From positions 372,001-436,000 of the forward strand of contig NZ_JAPEPJ010000003.1 in the NCBI RefSeq assembly GCF_026340255.1: a stretch of DNA of 64,000 bases, given 5' to 3'. Every line of letters starts with the position of its first letter. The first letter of the stretch is position 1. Position numbers and translations under genes: made by a program. The notes beneath the pieces are model-generated. The model was not told the origin of the DNA. It did not search any database and saw only the letters and a program-made list of their open reading frames with translations. The stretch comes from Streptomyces sp. NBC_01408 (lineage in GTDB: Bacteria > Actinomycetota > Actinomycetes > Streptomycetales > Streptomycetaceae). This document shows positions 1-8,498 of the stretch, piece after piece.

Positions 1-171
1 GTTGCGGTCGAACCACTCACGCAGCTCGGAGGCGTGCCGCCGGACGAGCCGGAACTCGTCGGCGTACGCGCCGTGCGCGAGCAGCAGGGGCTGCTTCAGC
101 AGGGCACGCGCCGCCTTGCGCCGCTCGGCGGCGTGCTGCCCGTCGAGTACTTCGGCGAGCGGGGTCGTCAT
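1..171 (-). CDS. jetB: Wadjet JetB-like protein, N-terminal part (cut by window edge)
   Basis: This is the first 57 codons of a gene that runs off the left edge. Its ATG overlaps the TGA of the jetA-like gene by one base (GTGATGAC on the minus strand), so the two are translationally coupled. The visible N-terminus (MTTPLAEVLDGQHAAERRKA, then a leucine-rich stretch) resembles the TIGR02678/DUF2398 family. That family follows TIGR02677/DUF2397 in four-gene operons and corresponds to JetB, the kleisin-like partner of the SMC-like JetC in Wadjet. The assignment rests mainly on order and coupling, because only about an eighth of the usual length is visible. Confidence 0.7.
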   Translation of the reverse strand, partial: MTTPLAEVLDGQHAAERRKAARALLKQPLLLAHGAYADEFRLVRRHASELREWFDRN

Positions 172-1739
172 CACGCTCCGCTCCCTCCACTTCCTTCGGC
201 GAGGTCGACGATCTCGATGGTGTGGTCCGGGCCGCGGAAGGTCCCGTCCGGTGTGCGGACCTCGGCCGTGGACCCGTCGGTCGGTGCCGTGAGCCGGATC
301 TCCATGGAGCCGTCGCCGCTGGTGGCCGCGGTGTGCGTCATACCGGGCCGCCAGGTGGCCAGCGCGTCGCCGAGGAGCTGGAGGAAGAGCCGGAAGCTGA
401 GGGGGTCGAGCTCGCCGAGTCCGGACAGCCTGGTGATGCCGTGGGTGACGAGCCGGGCCCGGGCGGCCGCTGTCTCGGCGGCCTGCTTGGCAGCCGTCTC
501 GGCGAGCAGTCGGCGCGCTTCCTGCCGGTCCTCGACCCTGCGGGGTTTGCCGCGCCGCTCGTAGCTTCCCGTGCGGCGCAGCTGCGGGCTGATCCGCAGC
601 GGCGCGGCATCGGCCCACGCGGTTCCCGCGGGCTCGGGACGGGCGTGGCGGGCGGCCAGCGTGTCGGGGTCCACGGTGAGGTGCCGGGCCGGGTACAGCC
701 CGAAGGCGGTGCGCCACAGCCGGTGCCGGGCGTCGTCGTCGGGCGCTTCGGCGAACCAGCGCGCAAGGGTACGGAAGTCGGCGGAGCGGTCCGAACGCCC
801 GGCCCGCCGCTCGTTCAGCGACCGTACGACGGCCAGCAGCTGGGGGATCGCGCCCAGTGCCCGGCCGCGCAGCAGCCTGGCCTGCGACTCCCGGCCGTCC
901 CGGCTGAGGAACCAGGCCGCCAGCCCTGCCCACCGGCCGGCCCACCGCTCGTATGCGGCCTGCCCCGCGTACGCCGCCTCCTGCGGGGTGGCGTCCGCCG
1001 CCTCACGGGCGGCCGCGGCCCGCAACAGCCGCTCGATGCTCCCGCCCTCCTCCAACTCCAGGATCAGCCGGGCGATGCGCCCGCCAAGGGTGATCAGGTC
1101 CTGGATGAACCGCTCCAGGTACTGGATGAGCTGGTCCTTGTAGGCGAGGAAGACCTCCTCCCCCACGTCGTGAAGGTCGATGGTCCGCTGGAGGGAGCCC
1201 ATGAAGGCCCGCGCATTGTCGGCGAGCGCACCGAAACGACTCGCGAGCCCGTCCAGCGCCAGATGCGTCTTGGCCGGATCGGGCTCCTCCTCGGCCGCCA
1301 GCACGAGCAGGGCCCGCAACTGCGTCACGATGTCGTGCAGCGCGACGGCCTGCAGCGCGCCCCGCCGCCCGAGCGCCTCGTCGTACGCGGACAGGGCCTC
1401 CTCAGCCGCCTCGCCCTCCCGCGTGAGCTGGTAGATGAACCGCTTGCGGTAGAAGTCCTCGACGGCGGTGACCCGCCCGGTATCCGGATCGGCCCTCAGG
1501 TTCCCCCACCCCACCAGGCTGTCGAGCGCCTTGACCACGGCGTCGAGCTCCGTCGGCCGTACCCCCGAGGCCAGCCCCGCGTACACGTCCTCGGGCCGCA
1601 GATGCACGGCGAACCGCTCCTTGGCGACGAGGAAGGCCCGCATCACCGCGCGGTAGAGCAGCACGTTCGGAGCGGTGAGATGGGCGAAGGGCCCGTACCC
1701 GTCGGGCGGGCCCTCCGCCTGCGGAGAAGTCATGTCCAT
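171..1739 (-). CDS. jetA: Wadjet JetA-like protein (TIGR02677/DUF2397)
   Basis: The 522-residue protein matches the TIGR02677 (DUF2397) family in length and general character: an N-terminal winged-helix part (LTAPNVLLYRAVMRAFLVAK), a middle region rich in long helices, and an Arg-rich segment around residues 430-460. In Wadjet operons this is JetA, a component of the SMC-like complex that recognises and cleaves small circular DNA. I chose the ATG at 1739 because an AGGAGG lies about 10 bases upstream; an in-frame ATG two codons later is possible. It overlaps jetB by one base. jetC (SMC-like ATPase) and jetD (nuclease) should lie beyond the left edge. The gene starts about 100 bp beyond drmC on the same strand, so two defence systems are packed head to tail. 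Confidence 0.8.
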   Translation of the reverse strand: MDMTSPQAEGPPDGYGPFAHLTAPNVLLYRAVMRAFLVAKERFAVHLRPEDVYAGLASGVRPTELDAVVKALDSLVGWGNLRADPDTGRVTAVEDFYRKRFIYQLTREGEAAEEALSAYDEALGRRGALQAVALHDIVTQLRALLVLAAEEEPDPAKTHLALDGLASRFGALADNARAFMGSLQRTIDLHDVGEEVFLAYKDQLIQYLERFIQDLITLGGRIARLILELEEGGSIERLLRAAAAREAADATPQEAAYAGQAAYERWAGRWAGLAAWFLSRDGRESQARLLRGRALGAIPQLLAVVRSLNERRAGRSDRSADFRTLARWFAEAPDDDARHRLWRTAFGLYPARHLTVDPDTLAARHARPEPAGTAWADAAPLRISPQLRRTGSYERRGKPRRVEDRQEARRLLAETAAKQAAETAAARARLVTHGITRLSGLGELDPLSFRLFLQLLGDALATWRPGMTHTAATSGDGSMEIRLTAPTDGSTAEVRTPDGTFRGPDHTIEIVDLAEGSGGSGA

Positions 1740-1836
1740 TGCCCGCCATCCTCCTGGAGCGTCGTCCATGATCGGCAGGGACTTTAGTACTTGGCCGATT
1801 CGCATTGGTCCTGATCGTGTGCGGCCCTCAACGACA

Positions 1837-2598
1837 TCACCAGAAGCGCTGGAGGACTCCCGTGCGCTGGAGTTCCGACACGTGTTCCGCGGCCCGCGCC
1901 GGCGCGGAGCCTCCTCTGATGAGTGTTCCGGCCTCGATGTTGCGGTCCACTCCCGATGGGGTGAAGTTGGCGCTGGTGGTGAGCAGCGTCTGCCGGTCGG
2001 CCACTGCCAGCTTCGCGTGCGTCTTGGCCCCGGGCTCCGCCCTCTTGTCCAGCGGCCAGTGCCATAGGCGTGCTCCCGGCACATCGGTGAACGCGCTCGC
2101 CGGCTCGTCGCCGGAGAGGGCGCTGCCTGCGCCCTGCAGCGTCTCGACGACGATGTCCATGCCGACGCCCCGAGCCGCAGCGTCCTGCAACGCCTGTGTC
2201 AGCGGTGGGTACCGCCGTGCCGAATAGGTCATCAGGGTCAGCTCTGTCCGTGCCTCGGCGATCAGCCCGAGGAGCGCCCGCTCCGTGGACCGTACGGGCA
2301 CCCGGTGGGAGGAAGGGCCGCTCCACACCAGGGAGACCTCTTGTTCCCGGTCGCGCTGCGCGTAGCCGGCGGCCAGCCCGTGCAGGCAAGCCGCGGCTTC
2401 CTCCCGGGACAGGCCGTCCGCGTCCATCGCATCGAGCACGGCAGCCGCGGCCTCCGTGTAGGCGGACGCCGACCGCACCGTGAGCAGCGCGGCGCGGGGC
2501 TGTCCGGCTGCTATGCCGTCGGCCAGTGCAACAAGCGCGAGGACCCCTGCGCCCGCTTCTGCCTCCGCGGCGGCCTTGAGCAGCCGTGCCCATCTCAT
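1837..2598 (-). CDS. drmC: DISARM protein DrmC, phospholipase D-like
   Basis: The 253-residue protein has one phospholipase D motif near residues 195-215 (HAKLAVADRQTLLTTSANFT), the HxKx4D signature followed by Asn and a downstream Glu. A single HKD motif implies that an active site would form as a dimer. DrmC is the PLD protein of the DISARM anti-phage system, and in the published systems it is dispensable for protection against some phages. The ATG overlaps the drmB stop by four bases (ATGA). That coupling and the order drmA-drmB-drmC give the name. The N-terminal 90 residues are Ala-rich helices without a recognised domain. Confidence 0.88.
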   Translation of the reverse strand: MRWARLLKAAAEAEAGAGVLALVALADGIAAGQPRAALLTVRSASAYTEAAAAVLDAMDADGLSREEAAACLHGLAAGYAQRDREQEVSLVWSGPSSHRVPVRSTERALLGLIAEARTELTLMTYSARRYPPLTQALQDAAARGVGMDIVVETLQGAGSALSGDEPASAFTDVPGARLWHWPLDKRAEPGAKTHAKLAVADRQTLLTTSANFTPSGVDRNIEAGTLIRGGSAPARAAEHVSELQRTGVLQRFW

Positions 2599-4505
2599 TT
2601 GAGGCCCTGGAGGAGCACGAGGTCCGGGTCGTCGATGGGGACGATGAACCGTCGGTCCAGGAAGCGGTTGCCGCGCTCGCAGGTCGTCTCCGACACGAAC
2701 AGGCATACGTGGCATGCGGCGCCGTGCAGGAAGTCCTCGTGCGGAGGCCGGGGCAGCCGGTCCGCGCACAGCGGGTCGGAGGAGCACCTCTCGGCATCGT
2801 GGAGGGCGCGCCGGACCACCCTGCTGAACTTCTCCGGCTCGGCCAGGGCCACCAGCCCGCCCAGGGTCCCTTCGGCGTCGGGCACCGCGGTGTAGATCAG
2901 GATGCCGGTACGCCGGTCGTCCTCGCGGCCGGCGTAGATCCGCTCGGAGAGGCTCGCCGAGGAGTAGCCGCATTCCAGCGAGATGGCCCGGATCAGCAGG
3001 TGCGACAGCGTGTGGAGCGCGATGTACCGGGCTCCGGGCCAGCCGCGCAGCGGGTCGTCGGTGTCCTCGACACGGCCCGAGTAGCGGTTGCGGCGGAATT
3101 CGACGTAGGCGTCCCGGTGTGCCGCGATGGCCGCGGTGTCGGCCACCCGCTGCTCCCAGTCGGCCATCAGCTCGTCCGAGACCCGCAGGAAGATGCCCTC
3201 GCCGCGCACCTCGCTGGCCGGCACCCAGGCGGGGACGCGGCTACGGGAGAGGGGTGCGCGGGCCACCAGGGTGGGGTCTTCGGGGTCCGGGGCATCGAGC
3301 CGGGTGAAACCGATCAACGCCCTCACCTCCCGCAGCCGCTCCGCCTGGACGACATGGGAGAAGACCCCGCCGAGGGCCGGCGGCACCGGTACGTCGCGCA
3401 GAGCGAAGTCCTCGCTCGGTTCCGGAAGCTGCGGACTGGTGAAGATCTCCCATTCGGGCGTGAGCAGGTCCGGGTACGAGACGGCCTCCGAGGACTGGGG
3501 CTCCGCGGCCGCGGCCCGGTGCGCCTCGATGGCTTCGAAAACCTCGGGCTGGCTCCACTGGTGCAGCGGCTTGAACTGCGGGAGCTCCCAGACCATGTCG
3601 AGGGACTCCTGCGACTTCGCCTTCTGCAGGTGCTCCCACAGCTGTTCCACCTTGCCCTGGAGGGCGCTGCCGCTGGTCGGCGGCACCGCCAGGACGCTGA
3701 GCGTCTGTGCGAACCACTGGTTCGAGGCGCCGATGACCAGCGGCTTGGGACGCTGCTTGCAGCCTGCCGGATCGAAGCTCGCCAGGTGGGGGTGGCGGCC
3801 CCGGCAGTGCGGCAGGGTGATCTCGCCGCGCTGCCCCATGGCGTCGCGGATGTTGCGTTCGCTGCTGCAGTTCACGCAGCGCACCTTCACGTTGGCCGCC
3901 TGGTTGCCGCCGTGGTCGAGCATCTCCAGCCGCGGGTGGCTGGCCTCGGCGCAGTTACCGCCCCGGTGGACGAACGACGCGTACGGGAAGTCGTCCAGGT
4001 GCCCGGCCTGACACACCAGGACGAAGCGCGCCGCGACGGCGAGCGGGCGCTTGCCCTTGCGCTTGGCGGTGCAGTTGTCGTGGAAGAAGCGCGCCTGGTC
4101 GGGGCGCCGGGGCTTGGCGTTCTCGAACTTGAAGATCTTCGAGTCGAGGCCGCCGAGGGCGTTGCAGGCGGTGCAGCGCAGCCACTGGGGGAAGGGCAGG
4201 ACCGGGACGCCGATGCGGGATGCGGAGCCGGTGGGGTCTCTGTCCGTGCCGTCCATCCAGGGTGCCGGCCGCAGTTGGGTGACCTGGGCGCCGTACGGGT
4301 CGCCTATCAGGCCGTTGACGGCCCGCAGCAGCCGCGGCTCCTTCAGGTCCGCCCACTCGAACGCGTCGTACTGCCAGTCGTCGATCCCGCGCACCAGGAC
4401 GGCGAAGTTGGGCAGGTCGACCAGAGCGCCCACCCCGCCCGTGTACATCAGGTGGCTGGGGCGTACGGATCCGACCCGGCGCCGGTGCTGTGTCTTGTCC
4501 GTCAT
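2595..4505 (-). CDS. drmB: DISARM protein DrmB, DUF1998 domain
   Basis: The 636-residue protein has the DUF1998 domain typical of DrmB near its C-terminus (HTLSHLLIRAISLECGYSSA, residues about 500-560). Cysteine pairs that look like zinc sites lie at CTACNALGG, CVNCSS and the C-terminal cluster CSSDPLC/CHVC. DrmA and DrmB form the core complex of DISARM, which binds invading DNA with free 5' ends. I prefer the ATG at 4505, three bases past the drmA TGA and preceded by an AAGG. A longer frame upstream would lie inside drmA. It is coupled to drmC by a four-base overlap. Confidence 0.9.
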   Translation of the reverse strand: MTDKTQHRRRVGSVRPSHLMYTGGVGALVDLPNFAVLVRGIDDWQYDAFEWADLKEPRLLRAVNGLIGDPYGAQVTQLRPAPWMDGTDRDPTGSASRIGVPVLPFPQWLRCTACNALGGLDSKIFKFENAKPRRPDQARFFHDNCTAKRKGKRPLAVAARFVLVCQAGHLDDFPYASFVHRGGNCAEASHPRLEMLDHGGNQAANVKVRCVNCSSERNIRDAMGQRGEITLPHCRGRHPHLASFDPAGCKQRPKPLVIGASNQWFAQTLSVLAVPPTSGSALQGKVEQLWEHLQKAKSQESLDMVWELPQFKPLHQWSQPEVFEAIEAHRAAAAEPQSSEAVSYPDLLTPEWEIFTSPQLPEPSEDFALRDVPVPPALGGVFSHVVQAERLREVRALIGFTRLDAPDPEDPTLVARAPLSRSRVPAWVPASEVRGEGIFLRVSDELMADWEQRVADTAAIAAHRDAYVEFRRNRYSGRVEDTDDPLRGWPGARYIALHTLSHLLIRAISLECGYSSASLSERIYAGREDDRRTGILIYTAVPDAEGTLGGLVALAEPEKFSRVVRRALHDAERCSSDPLCADRLPRPPHEDFLHGAACHVCLFVSETTCERGNRFLDRRFIVPIDDPDLVLLQGLK

Positions 4506-4507
4506 AC

Positions 4508-7500
4508 TCAAGCCTTCTTCCCCTGACGGCCTGCCTTGTCGGCCTTGCCGTCCAGTACGGCGCCCGTTTCGTCTCCCTCGGGCGAGTCCTCTCCGTCGGA
4601 GCCGGCCTGGCCCGCCCCGGCCGCGTAGCTCCACGCGGGCGCCCCGCCGACCACGTCGTAGAGGCCGGCCCCCGGCACCAGCAGGTTGATCTCGTTCTCC
4701 GTCTCACGCATCGACTGGGCGACCGTGAGCTCGTCCCAGGTGGCGCCGGTGGCCCGGTTGAGCAGTCCGCTGAGCCGCTGGCCCTGCCAGGCCGCCTCCT
4801 CGTATCCGAGGCGGGCGGAGCCCTGCTTCTTGCGCGCCCAGGCGTCCTTGAGGACCTCGATGCGCTCCCCGAGGTACTTGCGGGCGCGCGGCCCGCCGAC
4901 GGTCTCGGCGCGGGCCAGGAACCGCTCGGTGACCTGCTGCGCGACCGGGCCGTCGAGGTCGATGTCGTAGGCGTCGTGGTTGCGGGAGTGGGGCGTGGTC
5001 GCGTTGCGCACGGCGGCGATCCAGGCCGCCGCCGTCGTCCGGTCCAGGGACCGGCGGGCGAACGGGGTGACGGAGAGGGCTTCCACCTGCCGGTAGAAGG
5101 TGGCGTGGTAGTGCCCGAAGTTCTCGAAGTGCGCCAGGTCCCGTGGCCGCGTCCAGTTGTAGAGCGCCACGACCAGTCCCGGGCGCTGGGCGTCACGGCC
5201 CACGCGCGAGGACGCCTGGATGTACTCGGCCGTGTTCTTGGGCTGGCCGACGACCATCATGAGGCCGAAACGGGAGACGTCGACCCCCACCTGGAGCATG
5301 GAGGTCGCGATCACCGCGTCGACCGCTCCCGTGCCCTCGTTGCGCAGTCCGAGCTTCGAGAAGTCGATGCGCTGCTTGTGCTGTCCGGCCTCACGCAGTT
5401 CGTCGGCGACCGCCTGCCGGCGCACGGTGGTGTCCATGGACTCGTCGAAGGACACTTCCAGGCGGGACAGTACCTCCGTGATGTCCGCGGAGGAGATGCG
5501 CGAGGTCAGCTCCTGGACGGACAGCATCTCCGTGCGGCGCAGGAGGCGGTTCGACAGGCCCTTGCGGGTTCCGTGGATCCGTACGCGGGTGGCGATGTCG
5601 TCGTCGAGGAAGCGCCGCATACCGGCGAGTTCCCGCGTGGCGTTGAAGTAGCCGACCAGCGTCATGTACGGGTCGGCGGGCTTGCCGTGCCGGTCGAAGA
5701 GGGTCTGGCCGGCCAGGAACAGGATCTCGGCGACCCTGATCTCGGCCTGCTTCATACGGACGCCGTGGGCGCAGATGCCCAGGTAGCGCCGCCCCGGCGC
5801 CTCCTTCGAGAGCTCGACCTGCTGGGAGAAGTAGGTGTCGCCGATGTCGATGACCTGGGGCGGAAAGATCGCCGATTTCCGCGCGAAGACACCGCTGATC
5901 TGGTCTGCCGACCGCTTGGTCGTCGCCGTCGATGCCACGATCTTGGGGCCGACCCGGACGGTGGTGCCATAGGCGTCCTGCGCCGGCCAGCCGCACAGTT
6001 CGTCGACGGCCGCCTCGAACAGGCCGACCGTGGTGCCCAGCGCACCCGAGATCAGGTGGAGTTCGTCCTGGATGATCAGGTCCGGCGGGCGCAGCCGCGT
6101 CACCGGCTTGCTCTTCACGGCCGCGTGCTTGCCCTTGGCCTGGTGCTTGTCCCCGCACTTGATCCGGGTGTCGAGATCCGCGTGCCGGTAGCCGTGCCTC
6201 GGGCAGAGGTCGGAGACCCGTCCGAACAGCATGCCCGCCTGACCGCGCCAGGGCAGCTGCGCCAGCTTGTCGACGGTGGCGATCAGCAGGCTGGGGGCGA
6301 GCCGGTAGATCTCCTCGTCCACCGTCAGGATGGGCAGGCCCTCACCCGGTGAGCGGCGCTGCGAGAACGGACAGGCCTGCTTGCCCTCGCCGTTGGGGCA
6401 GTAGAGCAGGATGCGGCGCAGGTCGTCGTCGGCGTGCAGGTCGCGCTGGGCGCTCAGTGCGGAGCCGCACCAGGGGCAGGCCAGGGTCTGGAGCACCTTC
6501 GCGCCCTTGCCGTCCCCGGCGTCCTTGGCCTCGGCGATCTGCTTCTGGGCCTCGTCGAACCCGTTCGGGGAGACCGCGCCGCCCACCCAGAGTCCGATCC
6601 GGAAGGGAGTGGTCCCCCAGCGCACGTCGCCGCCGTCGTAGGCCTCGCGGCGCAGCACTTCGGCGGCGCAGACCAGCGCCGCCGCCCGCTGGAACTGCTG
6701 GGCGGTCAGCAGCCGCAGGGTGTACCGCATCAGCACGGCGACGCCGGCCTCGCCACTGCGGGCGTCCTCCCCCGTGCCGATCGTCCCCTGGAGCCGGCGG
6801 ATGGCGAAGGTGAAGGCCGCGAGCCCGAGGTAAGCCTCGGTCTTGCCGCCGCCGGTCGGGAAGAACAGCAGGTCGACGATGCCGTCCGGGCCCGCCTCGC
6901 GCTCCTTCAGCGTCGGGTCGGCGAGCGCCCGGAGGTTGAGGAGGACGAAGGCCAGCTGGAACGGGCGCCACGATGCGGCTGCCGGTCCCTCGGCGTCGAT
7001 GCGCTTCTTGGCCTCCTGGAACGCGATGCCCTCCCGCTCCCGCAGCGCCGCGATGGCGGTGTGGCGTCGCTGGAGGGCCATCGCCCGGTTGGCGAAGCGG
7101 AACGCCTCCAGCACCTCGGGGTGTTCGGGGTTCGAGAGGGCGTCCACACCGAGGGCGATCCGGACGGCTACGTCCCGGGCTTGGCCCACCGCGTCGAGGG
7201 CACTGGTGCGCAGCGCCCCGGTCAACTGCTCCGCCTGCGCCTCCCGCTCGTCGAGCCAGGCGCTGTAGCCGTCGGCGAGCGGAGCCAGGGCGTCGCTCAG
7301 CGCGGCAGGAGGGAGCACGGCGAGCTCGTCCATGGACAGCTCGATGCCGTCGAGGTGCTGCGCGTTCGCCCCGGACGGGGCGATCGTGGCCGGCACGTCG
7401 TGGACCGGCAGCCAGGTGGTCGTGAGGGCGTGGGCCCTGCGCTCCCCCTTGTCGATGGTGACCGCCACGGCCACGTTGCGGCCCGCCGCGTGCTTCAGGT

Positions 7501-8377
7501 GGTTGCGGTAGAGCAGCGTCAGGTGCTGCTCCTCCAAATCGGCCGCCCCGAGGGCGTCCTGGGCGGCTTCCTCGGCCTCGTCCAGCGGATCGGAGATCGG
7601 CAGGAAGACCGGCGCCTTGCCGTCGGTGGCGGTGACGTGCAGCTCGGCCTGGAAAAGCCAAGCCGCGTCCTTGGCCTGCTGGGGTTCGTCCTGCGCGTTG
7701 ACGAGCGACAGCTCGACGACGCGGCTCGGTCCCGCGGCACCCGGCCGGTTGCGTACTTCCGCGACCAGCCGCACGCCGGGGGCGTCCTCCTGATCGGCGG
7801 TGAGCGGCAGGACCTGGCGGGGCGGGCCGTCGACCGGGACGGTGACGAGCTTCTCCACCTGCTCCCGGGTCCAGGTGGCACGCGCGACGCCGTCGTCGCC
7901 CAGGACCTGCGACCGGTGGTACTGCCCCCATCGGACCCGCACGGTGACCGCGGCCGCATGGTCCGTCGCCGGGACGGCGAACATCAGGCCCATCGACGAG
8001 GCCCACATGCGCCCCGCGTTCTGGGTGGTGAGCCGCTCCGGGAGCCCCTGGTCGGTGCCGTCGCCTTCCCCGTCGGAGTCGTCGAGAAGTTGCTCGTCGG
8101 CGGCGGCGAGGGTGGTGCTCAGGGCGCGCTTCGGACCGATCCGCCCGACCAGGTACCGGTCGCGGGGGCCGGCGGCCCGGTGGTCGAACTCCTCGTCCGG
8201 TCCGTCCCACGGGCCCAGCAGGTCCCGGCTGATGAGCTCGCCCAGGTCGTCCCGGATCTCGTACGAAGACGCCGGTACGAAGTCCTGCGCCACCTCGCGG
8301 ACCCGCTGGAGGAGGTCCTCCTCCGTCGAGCCGCTCGTGCTGCTGCCCGGGCCTTCCGCGGTCTTGCCCGTCGCCAT
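4508..8377 (-). CDS. drmA: DISARM helicase DrmA
   Basis: This is a 1289-residue SF2-type helicase. Walker A is FFPTGGGKTEAYLG (about residues 504-517), the Walker B/DExH box is QDELHLISG (about 768-776) and motif VI is YIQASSRVGRD (about 1050-1060). The acidic N-terminal 500 residues carry no obvious catalytic motif. A CPWCG and a second Cys cluster between motifs I and II look like a zinc insertion. DrmA is the core helicase of DISARM and works with DrmB. Start at ATG 8377, with a GAGGG about 9 bases upstream. The 121 bp gap to the upstream 741-residue gene on the same strand allows co-transcription. Confidence 0.92.
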   Translation of the reverse strand: MATGKTAEGPGSSTSGSTEEDLLQRVREVAQDFVPASSYEIRDDLGELISRDLLGPWDGPDEEFDHRAAGPRDRYLVGRIGPKRALSTTLAAADEQLLDDSDGEGDGTDQGLPERLTTQNAGRMWASSMGLMFAVPATDHAAAVTVRVRWGQYHRSQVLGDDGVARATWTREQVEKLVTVPVDGPPRQVLPLTADQEDAPGVRLVAEVRNRPGAAGPSRVVELSLVNAQDEPQQAKDAAWLFQAELHVTATDGKAPVFLPISDPLDEAEEAAQDALGAADLEEQHLTLLYRNHLKHAAGRNVAVAVTIDKGERRAHALTTTWLPVHDVPATIAPSGANAQHLDGIELSMDELAVLPPAALSDALAPLADGYSAWLDEREAQAEQLTGALRTSALDAVGQARDVAVRIALGVDALSNPEHPEVLEAFRFANRAMALQRRHTAIAALREREGIAFQEAKKRIDAEGPAAASWRPFQLAFVLLNLRALADPTLKEREAGPDGIVDLLFFPTGGGKTEAYLGLAAFTFAIRRLQGTIGTGEDARSGEAGVAVLMRYTLRLLTAQQFQRAAALVCAAEVLRREAYDGGDVRWGTTPFRIGLWVGGAVSPNGFDEAQKQIAEAKDAGDGKGAKVLQTLACPWCGSALSAQRDLHADDDLRRILLYCPNGEGKQACPFSQRRSPGEGLPILTVDEEIYRLAPSLLIATVDKLAQLPWRGQAGMLFGRVSDLCPRHGYRHADLDTRIKCGDKHQAKGKHAAVKSKPVTRLRPPDLIIQDELHLISGALGTTVGLFEAAVDELCGWPAQDAYGTTVRVGPKIVASTATTKRSADQISGVFARKSAIFPPQVIDIGDTYFSQQVELSKEAPGRRYLGICAHGVRMKQAEIRVAEILFLAGQTLFDRHGKPADPYMTLVGYFNATRELAGMRRFLDDDIATRVRIHGTRKGLSNRLLRRTEMLSVQELTSRISSADITEVLSRLEVSFDESMDTTVRRQAVADELREAGQHKQRIDFSKLGLRNEGTGAVDAVIATSMLQVGVDVSRFGLMMVVGQPKNTAEYIQASSRVGRDAQRPGLVVALYNWTRPRDLAHFENFGHYHATFYRQVEALSVTPFARRSLDRTTAAAWIAAVRNATTPHSRNHDAYDIDLDGPVAQQVTERFLARAETVGGPRARKYLGERIEVLKDAWARKKQGSARLGYEEAAWQGQRLSGLLNRATGATWDELTVAQSMRETENEINLLVPGAGLYDVVGGAPAWSYAAGAGQAGSDGEDSPEGDETGAVLDGKADKAGRQGKKA

Positions 8378-8498
8378 CAGTGCATCCCTCTTTCGTCCCT
8401 CGCGCGGCGCCCTTGCGGGCCCCTCCCCACAGCGCGGCCGACGCCGCCCGGACCGTGACAGCCGGTCATGATCCCGATGCTAGCGAGCACCACTGACA

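Noticed and set aside
4490..6352. 620-codon plus-strand frame antisense to drmA
   Set aside because: No motif, wrong codon bias, and wholly covered by the helicase gene.
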